Shown here: piece by piece, positions 9,112 to 20,830 of the stretch
Layout of the letters: every line of letters begins with the position of its first letter
How positions within the stretch are numbered: the stretch's first letter is position 1
Assembly: GCA_956465555.1 (NCBI GenBank)
Contig: OY101120.1
Span: forward strand, 1,286,001 to 1,350,000
Reading direction: 5' to 3'
DNA length: 64,000 nucleotides
Source of the DNA: Nitzschia sp. pyKryTriq1
Taxonomy: Eukaryota > Bacillariophyta > Bacillariophyceae > Bacillariales > Bacillariaceae
Program-made: the position numbers and the translations under genes
Notes under the pieces: model-generated
Databases searched by the model: none
What the model saw: only the letters and a program-made list of their open reading frames with translations
Told to the model about the DNA's origin: nothing

Positions 9112-10788
9112 ATGACACAAGAACCGGCTTCTACAGAGGATCCATCGTCGTTGGAAGCACCGTCCGCGGCACAAATGAAAATTGACGACAGCGACGAAGC
9201 AACGGCTGTGACCAGCAACAGTGAAAATGCCTCTGCTGCTGCCACACCAACGGATCAGACAGCAGGAGCCAGCAACAACACGGGCAACTACTCCTCTGAA
9301 GAGAAAGGCAAAGATTGCATGGAGGAAGAAGACGTCTCATCCACTGATGATGATGAGGAAGAATCTTCCGATGCAGACTTTTCTCCCAAAGAGGACCCAG
9401 AACTCCTGCTGATCAAGGCAAACGCGCTCAAGGAAGAGGGCAACAACTATTTCAAGGAGAAAGAGTACGAAAAGGCTTCTCGTAGCTACCGACGGGGGAC
9501 AAACACTCTCAAGCCACTCAATCGGGGCAACACTGGAGATGAACAGGTCAAGGTCTTGCTGGTTAGTTTGCAAACCAACTTGTCGATGATGTGCTTGAAA
9601 ATTGGCAAACCCAAGCAATCCGTCCAAGTGGCGTCGGCGGCCTTGGAAATCGATGCAACTAACGTCAAAGCCTTGTATCGGCGGGCTGTGGCGCGCCGTC
9701 AAATTGGAGATACCGACGATGCTAGAGAAGATTTGCGACAGGCCTTGCAGCAAGACCCAAACAATGTGGCCGTCAAGAAAGAGCTGGCAAGCTTGAAGAA
9801 AGAGCTAGAAGAAGCAAAAAAGGCGCAAAAGAAAGGACTTCAGAAGGCGTTTAGTAAATCAGGTGGGGGTCTCGGCTTGCTATATGAAGACAAAGAGCAA
9901 GAAAACCGTCGTAAAGCGGAAGAAACAAAGCGCAAGAAAGAACAAGAGGAGGAACTCTTGAAGAAGCGCAAGTCTGAGTGGGAAGATGAATGTGTCAAGC
10001 GCATGGCCAAGGGTGAACCAGCGCTTTCTTTTGATGAATGGGACCGAGAATGTAAGGAAAAAGAAAAGGAAGAAGAAAGGCGGAAAAAGGAAGAGCGGCG
10101 AAAGGCCCGTGAGGCGGCCAAGCAGGAGGTCAACAACGATTCAGATGATGATGAACTTACTGAAAAGGAACTCGCGCAACTTCGAGGCTACAAAAAAACG
10201 GCAGACGGAAGGATAACCTCTTACTTTACTCGGGAACAATCTGCCCATGAAATGAGCTTGATCGGTGATATCGCACCGAAGCGATTGGAAAAATCCAGCG
10301 AGTCCGCGCCGACTTCTCTTCCATCTTCTTCGGATGCCGGCAAAGGGACCACCTCTGCCTGGAACCAGGCAGGTACAACATGGGAAGAAAAGAATACTAC
10401 TGATTGGTGCCGTGATCGCTTGGAGGCAAGGCTTAAGGAAACCAATGTGCCAGTTGTCGACCTGACACCTGTAGTGACGGCAGTCGACAATATGACGGGC
10501 GAAGCCTCCGTTGCCATCGCTAGCGGGAAGAAGCGTTACATTTTCGATTTTCACTGCACCGTCAAGTTCGACGTGCGTGATAGCGACGACGTCATCGCAA
10601 GCGGGTCGCTCAGGCTTCCAGATATTTGCAGTACCCACCACCACGAGCTTGAGGTTGAGTTGGGAGGGTGGAAAAAGAAACCAAGTAGTGAACATGCCCA
10701 AAAGGCAACAGACTGTCGAGCTTCTTTGGTAAAATGTGTTCGTGAAAGTGTGAAACGCTTCGTTGATGATTTCAACCACCACTACTAA
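9112..10788 (+). CDS. TPR cochaperone fused to an AHA1 N-terminal (HSP90 activator) domain
   Basis: Single exon, 558 residues from the first ATG (9112); the frame is open from 9001 but without an earlier ATG. Residues 1-95 are acidic and low complexity. Residues about 97-230 form a three-repeat TPR of the FKBP/TTC4 type with carboxylate-clamp residues visible (KEEGNNYFKEKEYEKA, KALYRRAVARR), which bind the EEVD tail of HSP70/HSP90. A charged coiled coil follows (about 235-360). From about 415 the sequence matches the AHSA1 N-terminal domain: WNQAGTTWEEKNTTDWC, then beta-rich GEASVAIASGKKRYIFDFHC and DICSTHHHELEVEL. AHA1 N-domains stimulate HSP90 ATPase. The fusion suggests a single-chain HSP90 cochaperone in the cytosol; the role is inferred. 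It is convergent with the next gene, 106 bp away. Confidence 0.85.
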   Translation: MTQEPASTEDPSSLEAPSAAQMKIDDSDEATAVTSNSENASAAATPTDQTAGASNNTGNYSSEEKGKDCMEEEDVSSTDDDEEESSDADFSPKEDPELLLIKANALKEEGNNYFKEKEYEKASRSYRRGTNTLKPLNRGNTGDEQVKVLLVSLQTNLSMMCLKIGKPKQSVQVASAALEIDATNVKALYRRAVARRQIGDTDDAREDLRQALQQDPNNVAVKKELASLKKELEEAKKAQKKGLQKAFSKSGGGLGLLYEDKEQENRRKAEETKRKKEQEEELLKKRKSEWEDECVKRMAKGEPALSFDEWDRECKEKEKEEERRKKEERRKAREAAKQEVNNDSDDDELTEKELAQLRGYKKTADGRITSYFTREQSAHEMSLIGDIAPKRLEKSSESAPTSLPSSSDAGKGTTSAWNQAGTTWEEKNTTDWCRDRLEARLKETNVPVVDLTPVVTAVDNMTGEASVAIASGKKRYIFDFHCTVKFDVRDSDDVIASGSLRLPDICSTHHHELEVELGGWKKKPSSEHAQKATDCRASLVKCVRESVKRFVDDFNHHY

Positions 10789-10894
10789 CCAGAGACGCTC
10801 AATTAAAGTGATCCCTCTCTAGTGTTTTCTAGTTGACTTGATCCCATGAATAACAACTGTAAGATTTAGCTAGCATTCCTCACAAGCAATTACG

Positions 10895-13848
10895 CTATTC
10901 ATCTTTGCTGTCGCTTTCTTCGGGGACCTGATAGGGTACAGCTAGATCTTCTTCGTCTGGAACATCAGGTGGGTCGAGATATCGAACAATATCCGTCGTC
11001 ACGTTCTTCTGAAGGAACAAATAATCCACCCAATTGTATCCCGTAACGGCATTGGCAGCAAGCCATCCTCCCACCATGGAACCATTGAAAGACTCGACTG
11101 TCAAGTCCGAGCCTCCTACAAATAGACCGGGGTAAGGGCTTTCGGGCCGAACTCCTTTTGCAGCAAAACGCTCTGGATTGTGACTGAGACCGCGGTGAAG
11201 CGGTCCAAGGAGCTGGGAGTGGACAATTTTGCCTGAATATATAGAAGTTGGTGAGAATTTGTATTTCTCAGATCTCTTCAGACGTTTTTGATGCATATCT
11301 TACCTTGCAATTGGGGATAGTTCTCAAACAGGTCCTTGCGAACTCGTTCCACGAGTCGTTGGAGATCCGCCGAGTTCTCTTTCCCTTTTTGAATCGCATA
11401 GAGCTTCGGTTTTGTGTCAAAGAAGGTTACAAAGTCGTCATCAGCCTCGATTGTAACCACGCAAGTCGAAACGTGACCGTGTCTTGACTGAAAAGAAGGA
11501 TCCTTCGCCGAAGGAAATGAGATGTGAATCCAAGAAGCTCCCGTCTCGAACTTATCCCTGCTCTTTTTCTTTGTACCAGTGAGGACACCCTTTTCACGCT
11601 TGCCCCGGGAGACTGAACTTTCCTGCGGGTTCTCCGTTGTGTCTTGATTGACATCATCTACTTTTATTTCCATATCCTCCCCAGATGTGTCATCTAGCCA
11701 GCCAATTTCTCCAGGCTTGACTTGCCCAGTCAATGGATCGATTTCATCCTGCGCAAGAGCGGCACCCGGCAGTCGATAAAAGTCAGCTCCTGTAAGCTCT
11801 AAATCCTCTGCTGATCCATCAAGAGCAAACATGATCTTGAAGACGGGGCGTTGTTCCGACAGGGCAGGGAGCCCACGGGGAACCTTGTACTTTACTCGAA
11901 TATCCTCAGGGAGAAGGCGGATAAAAGTCGTCACAAATCCATGCATAGAAATTACGACCGGCGCATGCGTTTTCCATTTGGACGGGTCAATGCTTACTTG
12001 GCGGTCATCGGCAAACTTCACTCCGATACACCTTGGAGGGATTTCGTCACCGTCCCTGGTTTTCCTGCTTTGCTCTAGTGAACTTTCTTCCTCAAAAACA
12101 AGCGAAGCGATTGGAACTTGAGTCACGACGCGACCACCATTTTGTTCTATCACCGTGGCCAGCGCATGGCTCAACGCTCGCGGCCCTCCTATGGGGTAGT
12201 ACATGCCTTCGCCGCTCAAAGAATTACAGATGTTTGTGACATGCGCACCCATACTGGTCATACTTGGTTTAATGTTCTCGCTCTTCATGCCGATTGCTGC
12301 CATGAGAGAGCGGGTGTGAGCATTTAGAGGGAATCCCTTTTCAAGAAAGGACGAAGCATATCGAATCGACGTTTCTTGGTAGGTGCTGGCACTCCGCATT
12401 CCATTCACGTTATCCGGTAGTAACTTCGATAGGTAGAACTGATTCGACGTAGCATTGATCGCATCACAGGTAGCTGCATAAATTCCAGTTGTTGAGCTTG
12501 AAATGTCTCCCTTCAGACCAGGCCAGCCATCCCCAAGCGCGAGAGCAGCATCTTCCATGAGACTGTTGGTGCCATCCGCCCGCAAAGCAAATGGCAAATC
12601 GTCACCGCTCCCCTCTACTCCCATGCCAGGAACAGACAGAATCTCAAAAGTATACCCGTCTGCCGCAGAGCCGATCTTCGCAAATCGCACTCCGCCCTGA
12701 GCGTCTGTAGACGTTGAGAGAGCTGGCGCCATTAGCGCCTGTTGTCGACTAATCTTTGGAATGTTGAGCCCTTCAATATCAAATGGGACAGAGCCGAATT
12801 CTTTCATCACACTTGGAGGAGCATTCTCAATGGTGTAGCAGCCACTTGCATCAGCCTTTGTTGAGAGGACCAGAACCTTTCGTCCCGCTCGAGAGAGCAA
12901 AGCACCGGTGTACAACGTTGCTGGTCCGTGGCCCAGTAAAATAGTATCATATTCCGAGCCATCGATGTTCTCCTTGTCTTCCAGCTTCTTTCCAACAGGT
13001 CGGGCCAATATCTCGTTTTTCTTTTGGTTTTCGATTTCCTGGGAAATGTCTTCGCCACCTATATCAATAGAGTAGTAAGGCTCTGATGCACTAATATGGG
13101 TTGTCATTGGCTTTCGTGGTCTCTTCTTTCGACCTTCGAGCATTAAGTGAGCACCAGCCACGACCACAACCAGCGCCCAAGGTTGTAGGCCTACCAAGAA
13201 AAAGAGAGTGGACAAGAGAGTGACTTGCCAGTGGACATTGCCGCGATGCATCATAAAGAGGACTATGACAGAAGTGCTCTTAGGAATCGGAGACTTCCCT
13301 TGACGAAGAGGGCTGAAGTAGCCTTGAGAGTATTTCCTTTGCATAGAGCGAACAAATTGCTCCAATTCAGGATGCTCTTTCAGAAAGGGACGGAAAATCC
13401 CGTACTTTTCATCCATCCGCCGTTCAAATCTAGCCGCACTAGCTTGAACCTTCCACGCGCCATTCTTTGCCTGGAAGTAATCTGAAGCATCGGAAAGAGT
13501 CTCTTGCAGCTGGTCCACCCAATATTGCGACTGATACAGCGGCTTCACGGGGGGTGTCGGTAATTCAGTAGTAATATTGATAGAACCACCCTCTCCAATC
13601 TCGGCATCTAGCTGTTTCTTTTCGAATTCATGAAGCAAGTCGTTGTATTCGACCAGTTCCTCGGCATATGTTTCCAGCACATTGTTTGCCATGAGGATCA
13701 GTTCGGGTGTAAAGTAGGTGGAAATGATATCAGGAGAAAGCTGTCCCACCACACTCCCAGCCGCAGCGTGCTTTGGCTTCCCTGTCGCATCTGCTCTGGG
13801 TGGCTGTTTGGCTCCACGGCGCGTTTTTTCTGGCGTTCCCATACGCAT
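10895..13848 (-). CDS. FAD-dependent oxidoreductase, carotenoid isomerase/retinol saturase-like
   Basis: Two exons, 11304-13848 and 10895-11232; the intron (GTAAGA...TCAG) is phase 1. The product is 960 residues. An FAD-binding beta-alpha-beta region starts near residue 297 (DTILLGHGPATLYTGALLSR, a relaxed GxGxxG). Typical family parts follow: GMYYPIGGPRALSHALATVI, substrate-domain segments, and the C-terminal FAD clasp in exon 2 (GLFVGGSDLTVESFNGSMVGG), as in CRTISO, RetSat and phytoene-desaturase-like enzymes. The first 200 residues are an extra helical region and residues about 205-236 a hydrophobic double segment (TLLSTLFFLVGLQPWALVVV), so the enzyme is probably membrane-anchored. No clear plastid presequence is seen. 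Canonical CRTISO is about 600 residues. The substrate is unknown; a carotenoid or other polyene or lipid is plausible. Confidence 0.82.
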
Positions 13849-14573
13849 TTTGGCCCGTTTCTATCTGGCGACTCTGCTGAAGCCGCTTCAATTCGAATAT
13901 CTCTACGTACAACTGTACTTCACCAATCTGTTCAGGAAGAAACTATGGCGTTTGCTGAACTGTTATTGTCGTCTTGGATCTACAGAATGAAGAAGAATCA
14001 TCTGGCATGCAAGAGACTTTCGTCGGCGTCTGAAATCCATCTACCGGTATCATTCCACGTGTTGCGATGAACGTCAGTGCATCGTGCACCATCTCAACCA
14101 GGTACAAGTACCAGGTACCTGGTACAGTACGAGCACAACCGGTACCGAGTCTGACGGTACCGTACCAGGTACTACATACAGTAAAACAAAGTCAAGCGAC
14201 GTCTGTGCATCACCCGAGAGCCGAGAGGTCTCAACCTGTTGCGAGCTCTCATATATTTTTTTATCAACAAAAGGTTGCCGTGCTTTTTTTGAAGAATCAA
14301 GATCGCGATGTGATGCGTGTTAGCGGACAAACGTCAGTCGCTGTTTGTCGTCGGTTGGATCGCGAAAACGTCGATCTTTTGCTTTGTATGTGGTCATCCC
14401 AACAACCGTGATCGCTACCGGTACGATACTCGTACCGGTACTTGTAGTGCGTGCGTACCAGAGAACGGAGAGATGAAGCCGATTTGCCCAGGCACCGATG
14501 CGCCCACGACGACGAGGACGAGAAGTAGTGCTCTCATGCATGAAACTCATTCATCAAAAAGGAAGCAACGACC
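13849..14573. promoter_or_regulatory. Divergent promoter region with GTAC palindromes
   Basis: A 725-bp divergent gap between the FAD enzyme and the triose-phosphate translocator. It contains a dense run of GTAC-type palindromes at 14100-14180 (ACCAGGTACCTGGT, ACCGGTAC, GGTACCGTACC) and another at 14410-14445 (CTACCGGTACG, GTACCGGTAC). No coding evidence. A regulatory role is inferred from position only. Confidence 0.45.
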
Positions 14574-15836
14574 ATGACGTTCGCAAAGAGATCTTTAGTG
14601 GTTTTGGCTCTGGCCGTGTCGGTGTCTTATTCGGCAAGCGCCTTCAATCCAGGTGCCTTTGTACGGAACACAGCCGGAAATACTTTGACGGGAAATAAGC
14701 AGGCGCCTGTGTTTGGACGGTATGTTTGAAGGGAACGGAAGATCACCTATGGAACGGCTTTTACTACTCGTAATACAGAATCTAACGACCCTTTTTGTGT
14801 TGCTATTGCCAACGTCCATAGAGCGGAAGTGAGCTCCCCCACTGCTGTTGCTCTCTCCTCGGCTGGTGGCGCCAAGGCAAAGCCCGCCGAGGAGCCCAGT
14901 GGAGGTATTTTCGCCACTCTCCAAGTCGGCATCTACTTTGCTTTGTGGTACCTGTTCAACATTGCGTACAACATCTACAACAAGCAAGCCCTCAATGTTC
15001 TGGCCTACCCATGGACCATCGCTACCATCCAAATGGCGGCTGGGATTGCTTACTTCGTTCCTTTGTGGCTGCTGGGACTTCGCAAGGCCCCGAAGCTTAA
15101 CGCATCTGAACTGAAGACTCTCATTCCTATTGCACTCTGTCACACGGGGGTTCACGTGGGGGCTGTTATTGCTCTAGGAGCCGGAGCCGTGTCCTTCGCG
15201 CACATTGTCAAGGCCTCTGAGCCTGTTGTGACTTGTGGCCTCAACTACTTGCTCCTCGGAGAAGTTTTGCCTCTTCCAGTGTACCTTACTCTGCTTCCCA
15301 TCATCGGCGGAGTTGCCATTGCCTCCATGAAAGAGCTCTCTTTCACCGTTCTGGCTCTTGCTGCTGCTATGCTTTCCAATGTATCCTCAGCTGCCCGAGG
15401 CGTGCTTTCCAAGAAGACCATGTCCGGAAAGAAGATGGGAGAGAACCTTGACGCTCAAAACCTTTACGCTGTACTCACAGCGATGTCCACTGTTATCTTG
15501 ATTCCTCTCATGTTGGGATTTGAAGGGCTCGGCATGTTCAAGGCCACTGGCGATCTCGTCGCTTCTGGAGCGTACACGAACAAGGCTCTGGCTACTTTGC
15601 TTGCACTCGGAGGTGCTTCATACTATGCTTACAACGAAGTTGCTTTCCTTGCCCTTGGAAAGGTCAACCCCGTAACCCATGCCGTTGGAAACACTATCAA
15701 GCGTGTTGTAATCATTGTCGCCTCCGTGGTTGCCTTCAAGACACCCATGAGCACTGGATCGATTATCGGTTCTAGTATTGCCATCGCGGGAACCTTGCTG
15801 TATTCTCTTGCTATGAATGCAAGCAAGAAGAAATAG
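14574..15836 (+). CDS. TPT: Plastid triose-phosphate/phosphate translocator
   Basis: Exon 1 14574-14719 and exon 2 14822-15836 (intron GTATGT...ATAG, phase 2) encode 386 residues. Residues 1-20 form a signal peptide ending in SASAFNPG, a textbook diatom ASAF cleavage/import site followed by a short transit peptide. Exon 2 carries the whole transporter: about ten helices of the DMT/TPT fold, with LWYLFNIAYNIYNKQALN, SFAHIVKASEPVVTCGLNYL, YAYNEVAFLALGKVNPVTHA and NTIKRVVIIVAS. The Lys and Arg of NTIKR are the conserved phosphate-binding pair in plant pPTs. It exchanges triose phosphate or 3-PGA for phosphate across one of the inner plastid membranes. TPT versus PPT/GPT specificity cannot be fixed from sequence alone; TPT is favoured. 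Confidence 0.9.
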
Positions 15837-16063
15837 AAGCCACTGCCTTTTCCGATGCGAATCATCTGTGCATAAATGTACGTGTTCTACCCATTAAACT
15901 GTGTGTCTAGGATAGACAGCTGTCAATATATTTTAGAACCAGATCTAGGAACAAACTGGAATCAATGTAGAGCACAACACAGCAGGTCTACCGCCCAAAT
16001 AGTCCCAGGAATTGCCTCAAGTGGGGCTTGAAGGATCAAAGCTGAAGAACATGGACGACAAGT

Positions 16064-17642
16064 TTAGGCCACGAAATCAACATTGTACTCTCCCTCGAAT
16101 TCCATGTCATCCTCGTCGAATCCTATGGTAGGGAATGTGCACGCAAATTCGGATACCTCCCTGCGAAGCTGTGCTAGGTCTGGGTGAACAGATGGACCTA
16201 CGGCGCACATTTCCCTGAACCCTTTCAGTTTCTTCCCTTGCTCGGTATTTTTCAAGTCACGCGCAATTGTAACGGCTCTATCGAAGAACGCTGCCACTTT
16301 GGCGAAATCATCCTCTTTCAACCCACGAGAAGTAAGTGCGGGGGTTCCCATTCGAATGCCACCAGGGTTCAATGCCGACGTATCGCCAGGAATAGTGTTC
16401 TTATTGGTGGCAATACAAGCCATTTCCAGAATTCGTTCAACCCGAGCTCCGTCGATGTCTCGGGAGGTTTTCAGGTCCACCAACACAAGGTGGTTGTCCG
16501 TACCACCACTGACTAGACTATATCCCATTTTGTTGAGTTCATCCGCAAGGCGGGAACAGTTCTTGAGCACTTGCTTTTGGTATTCGACAAAGTCGGGCGT
16601 GGCAGCTTGCTTCAAACAAGTCGCCAGAGCTCCAATAGTATGGTTGTGGGGACCGCCTTGAAGGCCCGGGAAAACAGCGAAATTGATCTTTTCCTCCAAA
16701 TCGTACATGATGGGATTTCCCTTTTTGTCAGTGCCCTTTTGACCCTTTCGATAAAAGATCATAGCGCCACGAGGCCCACGGAGACTTTTGTGAGTTGTCG
16801 TGGTAACAACATCCGCGTAGGGAAAGCACGACGGAATGACTTCCGCAGCGATCAGACCAGAAATATGGGCCATATCAGCCATTACGTAGGCACCGACGCT
16901 ATCGGCGATCTTTCTGATGCGTTCGTAGTCAATGAGGCGAGCGTAAGCGGATGCTCCAGCTACGATGAGCTTTGGACGGAAAAGTTCTGCACTTTTTCCC
17001 ATTTGGTCATAATCGATTTGCCCGGTGGAAGGGTCTAGCTGATAAGGCATGGACTCAAAATATCGAGAAACAGCCGAAATCTTTTTCGTTGGTGTTTGGA
17101 AACCATGCGAGAGGTGACCTCCATGCGGCAAGTCAAGAGAAAGGATGCGATCATGGGTTTCCAAAAGTGCGGTATAAACCTGGGACGCGCAAAAGGTGTT
17201 TAAGATGGCGGGAAATACCGGCTAACGCCGACCTCTGAAACGAAAGACTTACCTGGAAGTTAGCCGGGGAGCCCGATAAAGACTGTACGTTCACGCCCCA
17301 CTCCTCGGGATCAAGGTGGAAAGCCTCGAGGGCACGCTTCTGACACAATAGTTCGACTTGGTCGATATTCTCGTTTCCTCCGTAGTAGCGAGCACCAGGA
17401 TAACCTTCGCTGTACTTGTTGGAAAGTACAGAACCGAGAGCATCCAGAACAGCCTTACTAGTAAAATTCTCCGAAGCAATCAAGACAAGGCTGTTTCGCT
17501 GCCTTGCCTTTTCCTGCTCGATCAACGTGCAGAGTTCAGGATCCGTTTCCTTGAGACTTTTGTTCAGGTCAGATCCGGCACCAAAGCAACGCACAGCCCA
17601 ACGGCGGCCCGCTGGGCGAACAACAGAGCGTAGAGCAAGCAT
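16064..17642 (-). CDS. SHMT: Serine hydroxymethyltransferase, probably mitochondrial
   Basis: Exons 17253-17642 and 16064-17179 (intron GTAAGT...CCAG, phase 0) give 501 residues, the usual SHMT length. The protein converts serine and tetrahydrofolate to glycine and methylene-THF with PLP. Visible signatures are [72 protein letters not shown], and the PLP lysine in [13 protein letters not shown] (about residue 258). The N-terminus ([20 protein letters not shown]) is Arg-rich, amphipathic and lacks acidic residues, a good mitochondrial presequence, fitting a role beside glycine decarboxylase in photorespiration. It is convergent with the translocator gene. Confidence 0.95.
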
Positions 17643-18756
17643 AATCTGTATGAGGGCTTTTCAACGAAAATGTGGAATGTTTTGGAATAGCTAGTAGTAG
17701 TGGAGACGGAGCCTAAAAAAATAATATGCAGCTTTCAGCAGTTGCAATGGACAACGGACTGTTTGGTGTGACAAGAAGCACGACGAAGAAGAAAGCGAGA
17801 AATCAAAGATTTCACGGCATCTGTACAGTACTGTGGTACGCTTGGCATGCATGCATACCGGTAGCTAGCACGTTCTGCGATGATGACGTCAGCATTTTCT
17901 TGTTGGGACGACCAATCATGACGTCTTTCTCATGACTTACTTGTACTACTGTAGCTCCGGCGGGAGAGAGATTAATTGCTCTCAACCGTCAAGGTAGCAA
18001 CTAAAATAGACAGTGCACTTTTTCGCTGCTTTACGATATAGTAGTAGTAGTAGTAGTAGTAGTAGTAGAGAGAGCGCAGAGAGGAGTCGTCATCGGCTAC
18101 TGTACCATAGGTAACGCAGTTACTGGTACGAATACTGTACTGGTGTACCCTACCGGTACTTTCTTCTCCTCGTCTCCACAACCGGCTCCTTCTCTACCAC
18201 GTACCGGTACGATGCGATACTCTACTACGTAGCTATATGAGGGAAAAATGTAGTCTCATAAAGACTGGTAATCGCAGTAGAGTGGTGGTCCTGCTGCACA
18301 ACACGGACGGTCGGTAGTGTATGAAGCTTTCTTAATTGTCTCTCCTTCCCTCCAGTCTTCGGGAGTTGGTAACCCTACCCCTCATGCCTTAACTTGTTTT
18401 ACTACCCATACCGGTATGTATACGGTATAAAGCTAGAAAGGAAAAGGGAATGCGAATGCCTCGAAGAAACCGTAGTTGAATATTCGCAGTTGCCTTGATC
18501 TCAGCACAAAGCACAACATTGAATCGAACGACTTCGTACGAATGAGAACTGCCAAGTACCAAGTACAGATTGGAAGAGACTTTTAGGAAACCTATTGAAT
18601 ATATTATTTTTCGATGTTACCAAACAACTAGCCAGTAACACCGTGCAAGATTACTGTGATATTCCACCAACAAGCCCAAGCCTCGTCTATTCGTCACGCG
18701 GAGATCTAGGTAGGACGGAAGTTTGAGCTAGCAAAAACAAAAGGAGATTTTGCTGC
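17643..18756. other. Intergenic with GTAC palindromes and a (TAG)n tract
   Basis: About 1.1 kb between the start of SHMT and the end of the FCP gene. It includes GTAC-type steps at 17825-17865 and 18110-18230, and a trinucleotide microsatellite. No gene supported. Confidence 0.4.
18039..18069. repeat. (TAG)n microsatellite
   Basis: About ten uninterrupted TAG/GTA units followed by AGAGAG. It lies in non-coding DNA upstream of SHMT. Confidence 0.9.
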
Positions 18757-19599
18757 TTAGAAGAATCCTTGTCCGTCACCGAAAGGCGACCAGTGTCCAG
18801 AGGCGGCTTGCTCGTACAAGCTTTGTCCAGTGAGGACCTCTTGAGTGATGATTCCGGCAATACCCATCATGGCAGCACGTCCGTTGTTGAGCTCAGCGTT
18901 TTGCTGACGAACCTTCTTGGCAGGTTCTTGCTCCCAGTTGTTGACCTTTCCAAGCCTAATACCGTAGTCACCATCGAGCTTGGTGGCAGGCCACCAGGCA
19001 AGCTCAATGAATCCCATGATCACAAGGATTTGAGCAAGTCCAGCAGGGGGAACTTGGAAAAGTCCACCAATTCCAGAATCAATGTCGGTGAACTTCAAGT
19101 TGTTGGACGGGGAAAGATACCCATCGAAGGTCCACTTGTTGTTGTGGACGAAAGTTCCAAGCATAGCCATCATGGCAACACGTCCGTGCTTGCGCTCAAC
19201 GGCTCGGTAGCGGGTGAATTTCTCGTCATCGGTGATGTATCCAAGAGGATCGAAGAAACCGAGGGGGGCGGTAGCACCAATCTCTTGTTCCGAAACCTTG
19301 AGGGCGGTGCTGGTTTCAACCTAGTGAGCGCAAAAGAAAGGAAAGAAAGGAAAAAGTCAGCAGACTATCGAAACATGAAGAATACTACGAGTAAGCTGCA
19401 ACCAGCATCAATATCTCGAGCACTATCGCCCAACCCCAATCTACCGGAACCCATAGCCAAGAGAAAATGGAACCCAGGAGTCGCCTTTTTGGTTCATTCC
19501 ATCGCGTCTCAACTTCCCGAAACGTTCATCACGTACATTGTTGGCAGGAGCAAAGGCAGCGGCAGAGCCGGCAACAAGGGCAAGAGTGGCAAGCTTCAT
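18757..19599 (-). CDS. Fucoxanthin chlorophyll a/c-binding protein (Lhcf-type)
   Basis: Exon 1 19537-19599 encodes exactly 21 codons (MKLATLALVAGSAAAFAPAN plus Asn), i.e. the signal peptide and the AFAP import motif. Exon 2 18757-19320 encodes the mature protein; the intron is GTACGT...CTAG, phase 0. Total 208 residues, normal for FCPs. Mature landmarks are GFFDPLGY, the first LHC motif ERKHGRVAMMAMLG (chlorophyll-binding Glu and His plus Arg), the middle helix QILVIMGFIELAWW, and the third-helix motif AELNNGRAAMMGIAG. It binds chlorophyll a/c and fucoxanthin in thylakoid antenna complexes. The exact Lhcf number cannot be assigned by eye; Lhcr and Lhcx are less likely because their hallmark regions are absent. 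Confidence 0.93.
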
Positions 19600-20830
19600 T
19601 TTGGATTTACTTGATGTCGATAAATTGGACGAAAGCTACTTGTATTCTTCTCGTCTTGGGCGGCTCTCATCAGCAGGCGGTAGGTGGGAAGATGGATTAC
19701 GTTTTGCGGCCCAGTAGCAGCTAACGTATTTCCGTACGAGCCAGGAGGCTTGAAGTTGAATTGGACGATCCTCGCGATCTTGTCTTTTCCTGAGAGCGTT
19801 GGAGTGCTGAATGCTGAGGACGACGCGCAGAGACGCGCGTACGGTTGTTTCCGTCGGTTCGCGCACAGACATCCGAGCGATTTTATTTTGGGGGCGTGCC
19901 TGTAACTTTCCCCTTTTATAAAAAAGTAATAAATCATCCTCCCCTAAAATATGTGGTCTGTACGCCAATCGGTCATCCTGATCCTTTTTCGAGGCGGAGG
20001 CGAGGAGGAGGCAGAGGCAGGTGGAGCGGTCGAGCGGCGAGGGCGATGATGGCCAAGGAAACGTAATAACGCTCATAAATAACATTTAGAAACACAAATA
20101 TATATATCCCCTAATAAATAGTCAATCTCATAGAATTTATGATACCAAATACATATTTTAAGGCTCTACCAGCAAACACCCCATGAAGCGACAGACAGAT
20201 CAGGGCGCACTTCGGACCGTGTTGTTGGGCAAATGCGGAGCAATCAAAAATCAACGAGGTGAGGCATGAAAGGCGATCTCACCATGGCGTTTTGCGGATA
20301 GATTTTTGTTCCTTTTTGATCATCGACTTACATGTCGTAATGCGGAGTGGTGCATGTGTGTTGGACGAATTGGAGTGGTCGAAATCCGTCCTCGTTTCAT
20401 CCCTTGTTCGTTTTGTCGGATGAAGGCTTTTTCTCACGTAGAATCTACGAGAATTCCGTACTGGTGTAAATTATCATGTTCCATCCGTTTGTTGGGTGAG
20501 GGGCGCAAGAAGGAAGAGGAATGGACCATGCTGTACTCGGTATCGTTTTCATGCCTATTGGTAGACGACTATCTCTTCTTTCCATCGATGCTTTAATACA
20601 ACGCCGTCTTCATCTAGCACCTCGGTATTTCATACTCTAATCCTGAACTGTGCGGAAACTCACCCACACTCTTTCCTTGTAATTTCTTCGCTCGTTAATC
20701 TTATTCAGCTATCTGGCGTCGGAGAAGGCAGCAGCAGCGACAAATAACATCGTCGTTTCAGTTGTCTAAACCGTAAATGGAAGAGTTGGTGTATAAGGTT
20801 TTATTCGAACGGCTCATTTAATTTTTTGGC
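19600..20830. promoter_or_regulatory. Divergent upstream region between the FCP and NOT2 genes
   Basis: A 1.2-kb divergent gap. It is AT-rich around 19910-20160 (TTTTATAAAAAAGTAATAAA near 19914-19933) and notably poor in the GTAC palindromes seen in other upstream regions. No gene supported. Light-responsive FCP promoter elements should lie on its left side, but none can be named by eye. Confidence 0.4.

Noticed and set aside
18769-19614. 281-codon plus-strand open frame
   Set aside because: It is the antisense of the FCP coding exons; the minus strand encodes an unmistakable light-harvesting protein.
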